DNA of 10,969 bases, from contig JAISMW010000023.1 in assembly GCA_031276545.1 (NCBI GenBank), forward strand, positions 1 through 10,969, given 5' to 3'. The DNA is from Tannerellaceae bacterium. Lineage in GTDB: Bacteria; Bacteroidota; Bacteroidia; Bacteroidales; Tannerellaceae. Both the position numbers and the translations under genes were made by a program. The notes beneath the pieces were generated by a model, which searched no databases, was not told the DNA's origin, and worked only from the letters and a program-made list of their open reading frames with translations. This document shows, one piece after another, positions 5,866-10,969 of this stretch; the first letter of the stretch is position 1, and each line of letters begins with the position of its first letter.

Positions 5866-7570
5866 ATTCTGCCCTGAAGAAGGCCAGGTCTTCCCTCCGG
5901 ATGCGGGTAATGCAGGAAGTGATCCGGCCGAGCTCCGCCTGTCCGTAGGCGACGTAGACTTCGGCCGAGCGGCGGAAGGCATCGTCCCGGTTTGCATCCT
6001 GCAGGAGGAGATAGCCGAAGATGCAGTGGGCGGCGGCTTCCACCAGACGGCGGGCGTGGAAGTCGGTGTACTCGCTGTCTTTGGCGTCCGTCACCTGAGC
6101 GGCTATGGCTTCGTATTGCGCCGTCATCTCCGTCAGCTTCCGCTTCAATTCCTCCAGCTCCGGTTTGTATTCAAGAGCTTCGTATGCACGTATCTGTGCC
6201 AGGTAGGTTCCGGTCGTGACGTGGCGGATGGCCGCTACCACCTGCAGTTGGGTGGTACCTTCGTAGATGTTGGTGATACGGGCGTCGCGGTACAGGCGTT
6301 CGCAGGTATAGTCTTTCATGAAGCCGGATCCTCCGTGTATCTGGATGGCATCGTAGGCATTCTGGTTGGCGTATTCGGTAGTCATGCCTTTTCCCATCGG
6401 AGTAAAGGCATCGGCCAGTTTGCTGTATTTCTTCATCTCCGCCCGTTCTTCCGGCTCCAGTTTGCGTTCCCTGGAGATGTCTTCCAGCGCTTTATAGATA
6501 TCCACAAAGCGGGCGGTTTCGTAGAGCATGGCGCGCGAGGCGTCGGCTTTGGCACGCATCAGGGACAGCATTTCGTATACCGCCGGAAATTCGATGATGG
6601 CTTTGCCGAACTGCTTCCGTTCCTTCGCGTAGGCATAGGCTTCGCGGCAGGCCGCCTCGCTCAGTCCTACCGCCTGCGCCATAATTCCCAGACGGGCGCC
6701 GTTCATCAGCGCCATGACGTACTTGATAAGCCCCAGCCTGCGTTCGCCACAAAGTTCTGCTTTTGCATTCTTGTACGTCAGCTCGCAGGTGGGCGAGCCT
6801 TTGATGCCCATTTTGTTTTCGATACGGCGCACATTCACGCCTCCGTTCCGTTTGTCGTAGATAAACATGGAGAGTCCGCGTCCGTCTCTGGTGCCGTCTT
6901 CCGAGCGTGCCAGGACGAGGTGTATGTCGGAGTCTCCATTGGTGATGAAGCGCTTCACGCCGTTCAGGTACCAGCAGCCGTCCGGCTCGCTGTACGTAGC
7001 TTTCAGCATGACGGACTGGAGGTCGGAACCGGCGTCCGGCTCGGTGAGGTCCATCGACATGGTTTCTCCGTCGCATACGCGGGGGATGTAGCGGGCGCGC
7101 TGCTCTTCGCTGCCGAACTCGTAGAGTGTTTCCGCGCAGTCCTGCAGTCCCCAGAGGTTTTCGAATCCGGCGTCGGCACGCGATACCATATCGGCCACCA
7201 TGATATAGGGGACGGTGGGGAAGTTGAGTCCGCCGTACCGTCGGGGCATCGCAATACCCATCAGCCCGGCTTTGCGTACCGTGTCCAGGTTCTGCTGTGT
7301 GCCGGAGGCGTAGGACACGCGTCCGCCGGATACCGAGGGGCCTTCACAGTCTACGCTTTCGGCGTGGGGCGCGATGATTTCGGCGCATATTTCGCCTGCG
7401 ATTTCCAGTACTTTCTCGTAGCTGTCCATCGCATCTTCAAAGTCGAAGGGGGCATAATCGAAGGTATCCTTGTCGGCATAGCCGCGTTCCTTCAGTTCTA
7501 CAATCCGCTTCATCAGCGGATGATGCAAATGATGCCTGTACAGGGGGGTGTCTAAAAAATAATTTGCCAT
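5864..7570 (-). CDS. Acyl-CoA dehydrogenase with C-terminal extension
   Basis: A 568-residue flavoenzyme that should oxidise an acyl-CoA to its 2,3-enoyl-CoA (or run in reverse) and exchange electrons with the Etf encoded just upstream. Order seen: N-terminal helical domain (~45-150); middle beta domain with the first family signature region LTEPDAGSD (175-183); C-terminal FAD helical domain with ERKQFGKAI (317-325), IQIHGGSGF (409-417) and IYEGTTQ (435-441). E437 in IYEGTTQ is the expected catalytic base. Residues ~455-568 form an extra helical region beyond the ~380-residue core, as in the larger bacterial acyl-CoA dehydrogenases with PF12806-like tails. The substrate cannot be read from sequence. 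It starts 2 bases after the etfA stop and is the last gene of the operon. No thiolase, hydratase or CoA transferase lies nearby. Confidence 0.93.
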   Translation of the reverse strand: MANYFLDTPLYRHHLHHPLMKRIVELKERGYADKDTFDYAPFDFEDAMDSYEKVLEIAGEICAEIIAPHAESVDCEGPSVSGGRVSYASGTQQNLDTVRKAGLMGIAMPRRYGGLNFPTVPYIMVADMVSRADAGFENLWGLQDCAETLYEFGSEEQRARYIPRVCDGETMSMDLTEPDAGSDLQSVMLKATYSEPDGCWYLNGVKRFITNGDSDIHLVLARSEDGTRDGRGLSMFIYDKRNGGVNVRRIENKMGIKGSPTCELTYKNAKAELCGERRLGLIKYVMALMNGARLGIMAQAVGLSEAACREAYAYAKERKQFGKAIIEFPAVYEMLSLMRAKADASRAMLYETARFVDIYKALEDISRERKLEPEERAEMKKYSKLADAFTPMGKGMTTEYANQNAYDAIQIHGGSGFMKDYTCERLYRDARITNIYEGTTQLQVVAAIRHVTTGTYLAQIRAYEALEYKPELEELKRKLTEMTAQYEAIAAQVTDAKDSEYTDFHARRLVEAAAHCIFGYLLLQDANRDDAFRRSAEVYVAYGQAELGRITSCITRIRREDLAFFRAE

Positions 7571-7572
7571 AG

Positions 7573-8592
7573 TTACTTTGTATTTTTTTTGTAAAACCTG
7601 ATCATCCTGGGGAGGACGTCTTCTACGGTACCGGTGATGACATAATCGGCAATCGCATGGATAGGTGCGTGCGCGTCACTGTTTACGGAAATAATGATGG
7701 AGCTTTCCTGCATCCCTGCAATGTGCTGGATTTGCCCGGAGATACCGCAGGCAATATAGAGTTTAGGGCGTACGGTCACGCCGGTCTGTCCGATTTGGCG
7801 GTCATGTTCTGCAAACCCGGCGTCGACGGCCGCCCTCGAGGCGCCTACTTCTCCGCCAATCAAGGCTGCGAGTTCATGCAGCAACCGGAAGTTTTCTTTC
7901 GAGCCTACCCCGTAGCCTCCGGCCACGATTACCGGAGCGCCCTTGATGTTCGTCCGGCTCTTTTCGATATGGCGATCGATTACGCTTACGGCGAAATCGG
8001 TGGCGCTCACGTAGCGGTTCACATCGTACCTCCTTATCTCGCCTTTGCGGAAAGGATCCCGTATTTCCTTCTTCATCACACCTTCGCGCACGGTGGCCAT
8101 CTGCGGGCGGCAGTCAGGATTGATAATCGTTGCCACGATGTTCCCTCCGAAGGCCGGCCTGATTTGATAGAGCAGGTTTTTATAGACCTTATTCTCCTTC
8201 TTTTCCTCGTGGTCGCCTATTTCCAGCGAAGTACAGTCGGCCGTCAGGCCGCTGCCCAGAGCGGAAGACACGCGCGGCCCCAAATCGCGGCCGATACCGG
8301 TGGCGCCCAGCAGGGCTATCTGCGGCTTTTCTTCGGCGAAGAGCTTAGTCAGTATCGCCGTATGCGGGCACGAGGTGTACGGCGCCATGCGCGGGTCGTC
8401 AAACAGATGGAGCACATCCGCTCCGTACGGGAACACCTGTGCGCCGGTATCCTCCAGCTTATGGCCGATAGCCACGGCTTCCAGCCGGCAGCCCAGCCTG
8501 TCGGCCAGAGAGCGCCCTTTGGTGAGCAGTTCAAGACTTACATCGGCCACGGCGCCGTCTTCTATTTCGCAGTATACATATATATTATTCAT
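7573..8592 (-). CDS. etfA: Electron transfer flavoprotein alpha subunit
   Basis: A 339-residue FAD-binding subunit that pairs with EtfB to carry electrons to or from the acyl-CoA dehydrogenase. The N-terminal half (to ~200) is the alpha/beta domain packing against EtfB. The FAD domain carries GGYGVGSKENF (225-235), GASRAAVDAG (250-259, with the flavin-contacting R253), GQTGVTVRPKLYIACGISG (268-286) and VNSDAHAPIHAIADY (303-317). Human EtfA has GQTGKIVAP at the flavin loop; here it reads GQTGVTVRP. No ferredoxin-type iron-sulfur domain is fused. The gap to etfB is 3 bases and to the dehydrogenase 2 bases, which implies translational coupling and balanced amounts. Confidence 0.95.
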   Translation of the reverse strand: MNNIYVYCEIEDGAVADVSLELLTKGRSLADRLGCRLEAVAIGHKLEDTGAQVFPYGADVLHLFDDPRMAPYTSCPHTAILTKLFAEEKPQIALLGATGIGRDLGPRVSSALGSGLTADCTSLEIGDHEEKKENKVYKNLLYQIRPAFGGNIVATIINPDCRPQMATVREGVMKKEIRDPFRKGEIRRYDVNRYVSATDFAVSVIDRHIEKSRTNIKGAPVIVAGGYGVGSKENFRLLHELAALIGGEVGASRAAVDAGFAEHDRQIGQTGVTVRPKLYIACGISGQIQHIAGMQESSIIISVNSDAHAPIHAIADYVITGTVEDVLPRMIRFYKKNTK

Positions 8593-8595
8593 CGT

Positions 8596-9468
8596 TCAGC
8601 CAATCGTATGATTCGTAATTAATTCTTTCATCAATTCGTCGATAGCGCCATCGGTAGCATCCAGGGTTTTGCTTTCTTTGGCCTGGAAGACCACGTTCTC
8701 TATCCTCTTCACTTTGGTGGGTGAGCCGGAGAGTCCGCACTGGGCCGGGTCGGCATATACGTCGGCCGCGCTCCATTCCTGCAGATTCAGATAGGAACGC
8801 TTGCCGAACAGCCAGGCATAGTCCGCACCGGCGTCCTGCCTTTCGCTCGCCGTCTTTGCATGTTTGTATTTCTGCACATATTTTGCATTGCGCGGGCGGC
8901 AGTCCGGCGCGCTTCCGTTTACGGTCACCACGACAGGGAAGGCGGCTTCCACGGTTTCGACGCCCCGTTCCAGCCTCCGTTTCACGGTAATCCTTCCGTT
9001 TGCAACCGTCAGAATGGATTCGGCGCAGGTAATCTGTGGCAGTCCCAGCTTCTCTGCCACCTGGGGGCCTACCTGCGCCGTATCCCCGTCGATAGCCTGC
9101 CGTCCGCAGAGAATCAGGTCGTAATCCTTTATTTTGCGGATAGCCATCGAGAGGGCATACGAAGTAGCCAGCGTGTCGGCTCCGGCGAAAGCCCGGTCTG
9201 TCAGTAAATAACCACCGTCGGCACCGCGGTACAGTCCCTCCCGGATGATTTCGGCAGCACGTCCGGGTCCCATCGTCAGCAATGTGACGGTGACGCCGGG
9301 AAGCCCGTCTTTCAGGCGCAGGGCCTGTTCCAGCGCGTTCAGGTCTTCCGGATTGAAGATAGCGGGAAGCGCGGCACGGTTCACCGTTCCATCCGCTTTC
9401 ATCGCATCCTTCCCCACATTGCGCGTATCCGGCACCTGTTTTGCTAATACAATAATTTTCAAACTCAT
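8596..9468 (-). CDS. etfB: Electron transfer flavoprotein beta subunit
   Basis: A 290-residue partner of EtfA and first gene of the operon. It begins MSLKIIVLAKQVPDT, the usual EtfB start. The nucleotide-binding segment is LCGRQAIDGDTAQVGP (120-135). In mitochondrial-type EtfB this reads close to GKQAIDDDCNQTGQ and holds AMP; the AIDGDTAQVGP form is shared with EtfB of anaerobes, where a second FAD can sit. Near the end, GLSGSPTKVKRI (245-256) also resembles the clostridial form. It is longer than the ~255-residue canonical EtfB, because of a C-terminal extension that probably wraps EtfA. Bifurcation is an inference; the FAD sites were not modelled. A candidate promoter lies at 9531-9560. Confidence 0.95.
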   Translation of the reverse strand: MSLKIIVLAKQVPDTRNVGKDAMKADGTVNRAALPAIFNPEDLNALEQALRLKDGLPGVTVTLLTMGPGRAAEIIREGLYRGADGGYLLTDRAFAGADTLATSYALSMAIRKIKDYDLILCGRQAIDGDTAQVGPQVAEKLGLPQITCAESILTVANGRITVKRRLERGVETVEAAFPVVVTVNGSAPDCRPRNAKYVQKYKHAKTASERQDAGADYAWLFGKRSYLNLQEWSAADVYADPAQCGLSGSPTKVKRIENVVFQAKESKTLDATDGAIDELMKELITNHTIG

Positions 9469-9530
9469 ACTGTTAATAAGATTCTAACTTTTATTTCTAA
9501 TCTATTGTTTTTTGCGAGTTCGTCGCGCTG

Positions 9531-9560
9531 CAAAAGTAATCAAACATTCCGTAAGGCAAA
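9531..9560 (-). promoter_or_regulatory. Candidate promoter of the etfB-etfA-dehydrogenase operon
   Basis: On the minus strand the sequence reads TTTG (9557-9560), an 18-base spacer, then TACTTTTG (9531-9538), which fits TAnnTTTG. The spacer is one base shorter than usual. The start would fall near 9528, leaving a leader of about 60 bases before the etfB ATG. Confidence 0.55.
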
Positions 9561-9694
9561 GAGCCTCCCGCCAGAAATTGCACACTTGCCGCCCTTCTGC
9601 GCAGTCGGGAAAGAGGTGAGAGTTAAGAGTTAATGCGGAGTCCCCATCATTTTCTATGCAGCACATATAACAGTAACTCGGAGGCGCTGGTGAT
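9561..9694. other. Intergenic stretch without recognised features
   Basis: Part of the 354-base gap between etfB and the DUF6261-type gene. Besides the etfB promoter on its left and the repeat and hairpin on its right, no open frame of coding character, RNA gene or inverted repeat stands out here. Confidence 0.5.
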
Positions 9695-9770
9695 GTGATT
9701 CCTGCTTTCAGAAAATCAGAAAGGATGATCCACGGCGTGATTCATGCTTTCAGAAAATCAGAAAGGACGA
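9695..9770. repeat. Two copies of a 34-base direct repeat, period 42
   Basis: Copy 1 is 9695-9728 and copy 2 is 9737-9770, identical at 32 of 34 positions. Each contains CTTTCAGAAAATCAGAAAG, which can fold as a small hairpin (CTTTC/GAAAG plus GA/TC, one mismatch, AAA loop). The end of copy 2 is also the left arm of the hairpin at 9761-9797, so the repeat may be a partial duplication of a terminator region. Confidence 0.7.
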
Positions 9771-9797
9771 ACCCGTCAGGATTCGCCCCTTCTTTTT
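9761..9797 (-). terminator. Probable terminator after the DUF6261-type gene
   Basis: A 14-position stem with three mismatches (arms 9761-9774 and 9779-9792, loop GTCA). It lies about 25 bases beyond the stop at 9823. On the minus strand the stem is followed by T-rich TGATTTTCTG; on the plus strand by five T, so it may work both ways. Confidence 0.5.
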
Positions 9798-9822
9798 CAA
9801 TAGATTAGGCCGTTCACGAGCT

Positions 9823-10656
9823 TCAGCCTTCCTGCGGCTGGTCTGATTCGCCGTCCGGATCTTTTTCCTTGTTCGCGTGCTGCCCGGCGCGTATCGCCAG
9901 CGTGTTGTGGTATTTCTTTATCACCTCGTTCCAAATGATTACGAAGTTGTACACCACATTTCCCCGCTGATCCTCCGGGACGCTGTCTTCGTACGGCCCG
10001 GTTTTCAGGTCGTCCGGATCCACCACCACATCGCCGCCCAGCCCGTCGGCCATCAGTTTGGCATACAGTACGTCGGCCATGCTGCGGTACAGAGCGTCGG
10101 CCTGTTTGCGCACTGCTTTGAGCTGTTCTTTAGGCTTGTCGGCGCTTTCCTGCAGCCGTTCATCCCACAGGGAACGGAATGTCTGTTCGGCTGCACTCAG
10201 GTTGGCCACCCATTTGCCCAGTCCCAGCAGGGTAATATCGGCGGCATATTTCCCGTTGAGGTCCTGCAGGAGGTTGTAGATAGCCGACGATTCTTCGGAA
10301 TAACTGCCGTCGATGGCCGTTTTCCGATAGGTGGAGAGCAGGATGTAGAGGCGTTCGGCCGCATCCCTGTCCGCTGCGGCTTCCAGTTTTCGCGACGTTT
10401 TCACCACATCGTAAAGCCCCCGGAAGAAACTGTTGCGTTTTTTGTCGGCCTCTTTCATTTTAGCCGTGTGTTCGCTTTTGTGTATCACTTCCAGCAGTTT
10501 GTCCGATTTTTCGTGCAGCGGCACAAAGAGCGCAAAGAGTTCCGCAATCTTGAGTTTGTCTGCTCCGAAGCGCAGTACCAGCACGATAAACTCGACAAAG
10601 ATGCCGTACCATTCCTCATTGCGTAAACGAAGTAAATCAATAGAACCGATTCTCAT
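9823..10656 (-). CDS. DUF6261-type protein of unknown function
   Basis: A 277-residue protein starting MRIGSIDLLRLRNEEWYG. This opening ('I..I.L.RLRN.E......EF..LV..FG...L.I..LF..F.PL') matches what I recall of DUF6261 proteins, found in Bacteroidetes and often in several copies per genome. It is predicted to be almost entirely helical and highly charged, with no signal peptide or membrane span, hence cytoplasmic. Residues ~50-200 look like a helical bundle; a less regular segment at 205-232 is rich in Asp, Gly and Pro; a final helix, NFVIIWNEVIKKYHNTL (237-253), precedes a hydrophilic acidic tail. No catalytic motif is visible and no function is known. It stands alone with its own hairpin downstream and a weak promoter candidate upstream. 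The family name was assigned from memory, without a search. Confidence 0.75.
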   Translation of the reverse strand: MRIGSIDLLRLRNEEWYGIFVEFIVLVLRFGADKLKIAELFALFVPLHEKSDKLLEVIHKSEHTAKMKEADKKRNSFFRGLYDVVKTSRKLEAAADRDAAERLYILLSTYRKTAIDGSYSEESSAIYNLLQDLNGKYAADITLLGLGKWVANLSAAEQTFRSLWDERLQESADKPKEQLKAVRKQADALYRSMADVLYAKLMADGLGGDVVVDPDDLKTGPYEDSVPEDQRGNVVYNFVIIWNEVIKKYHNTLAIRAGQHANKEKDPDGESDQPQEG

Positions 10657-10687
10657 GGTGTAATTGTTTTAAGATTAATATTTCCCG

Positions 10688-10719
10688 CAAATAGTATAGA
10701 TTATCACATACACAACAAT
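10688..10719 (-). promoter_or_regulatory. Weak promoter candidate for the DUF6261-type gene
   Basis: On the minus strand, ATTG (10716-10719) and TACTATTTG (10688-10696) are separated by 19 bases. Both deviate from consensus (ATTG for TTTG, and an extra base in the -7 box). The location, about 30 bases before the ATG, is reasonable. Confidence 0.3.
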
Positions 10720-10759
10720 TGTACCGCGATTTTGGACAATTTGTTTAGAAAACATCCTG

Positions 10760-10800
10760 AAAAAAAGAATATCCACTGCAATTCGTAGCGGATATTCTTT
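10760..10800 (-). terminator. Terminator after the right-edge secreted-protein gene
   Basis: A 14-bp stem with one mismatch: arms 10764-10777 and 10787-10800, loop of 9. On the minus strand the closing arm runs into seven T. It lies 25 bases beyond the stop at 10826-10828. Its GGATATTC core resembles that of the cysK terminator. Confidence 0.85.
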
Positions 10801-10825
10801 CTCTTTTTGGCCGGGAGCAACAGCT

Positions 10826-10969
10826 CTAATTCCCGATTACGCGAGTCCTCAGGTGCGGATTGATGGGCACCGAGCAGGGGGATACCGTGATGGTATAGGT
10901 GGTCGATGTCCCGGCGCAGCCGTGGAAGTAGGGCGTGACGGTGATCGTGGCGGCGCCGGTCTTCACGGC
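10826..10969 (-). CDS. C-terminus of a probable large secreted/surface protein (partial)
   Basis: The minus-strand frame is open from the window edge to TAG at 10826-10828 and gives 47 residues. It reads as the end of a Thr-rich beta-sandwich repeat: ATITVTPYFHGCAG, then TSTTYTITVSPC, then the terminal tail VPINPHLRTRVIGN. The alternation 'xTITVTP..xGC.GTs.TYTITV.PC' is typical of PKD/Ig-like repeats in large extracellular Bacteroidetes proteins, and the two cysteines (18 and 32) could pair. The tail is not a classical type IX sorting domain. The rest of the gene lies outside the window, so length, signal peptide and role are unknown. A strong terminator follows. Confidence 0.6.
   Translation of the reverse strand, partial: AVKTGAATITVTPYFHGCAGTSTTYTITVSPCSVPINPHLRTRVIGN

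Noticed and set aside
5840..7555. 571-codon open frame on the plus strand opposite the acyl-CoA dehydrogenase
   Set aside because: It mirrors the codon pattern of the conserved dehydrogenase on the other strand. Its protein has no recognisable family features, and the start lies within the kdsA terminator.
7657..8622. 321-codon open frame on the plus strand opposite etfA
   Set aside because: It is antisense to a clearly conserved gene and the translation has no domain character, so it is a by-product of GC-rich codon use.
9695..9770. CRISPR-like repeat pair
   Set aside because: Only two copies are present, the spacer is 8 bases, and no cas genes are nearby; it is a short duplication, not an array.
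9877..10626. 249-codon open frame opposite the DUF6261-type gene
   Set aside because: The minus-strand frame has the family-like start, a hairpin downstream and helical composition; the plus frame has none of these.

Overview
The window reads as chromosome of an anaerobic member of the Bacteroidales, probably close to Bacteroides, Parabacteroides or Tannerella. Four things suggest this. Several genes are preceded by the Bacteroides-type promoter (TTTG, about 19 bases, TAnnTTTG). KdsA points to a Kdo-containing LPS. There is a DUF6261-type protein. The right edge carries the end of a large secreted protein with repeated beta-sandwich-like sequence. The core genes look GC-richer than a typical Bacteroides genome, while the first ~480 bases look AT-richer; both are by eye, not computed. 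No rRNA, tRNA, CRISPR array, phage or intact mobile element was seen.

Left edge (1-480): the tail of a probable transposase is followed by a small antitoxin-like gene that overlaps (ATGA) what looks like the first third of a PIN-domain (VapC-type) toxin. The toxin breaks off where the convergent glycosyltransferase gene begins, so this is most likely a decayed accessory patch.

Minus-strand pair (481-2520): a GT-B glycosyltransferase of the MJ1255-like family, and a TIM-barrel sugar phosphate isomerase/epimerase-like protein with a twin-arginine-type leader. A terminator separates them, so they need not be one operon.

Plus-strand core (2704-5865): cysK (cysteine synthase) stands alone with its own promoter, an adjoining perfect 18-base palindrome (candidate operator) and a strong terminator. 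Then come miaA (a divergent tRNA dimethylallyltransferase) and kdsA (Kdo-8-phosphate synthase), overlapping by ATGA and apparently driven by a promoter so close to the miaA ATG that the message would be almost leaderless. A terminator at 5826-5865 ends this unit against the next, convergent operon.

Minus-strand operon (5864-9468): etfB, etfA and an acyl-CoA dehydrogenase with gaps of 2-3 bases. They should form one electron-transfer flavoprotein/dehydrogenase module. Sequence features of EtfB and EtfA resemble the anaerobic (electron-bifurcating-like) type rather than the mitochondrial type.

Right part (9469-10969): an intergenic stretch with a short 42-base-period repeat and a hairpin, a DUF6261-type protein, a terminator, and the last 47 residues of a probable large surface protein running off the window. 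No clearly new multi-gene system is visible. The best leads are the palindrome before cysK, the near-leaderless miaA-kdsA message, the Etf/dehydrogenase module, the toxin-antitoxin remnant and the 42-base repeat.
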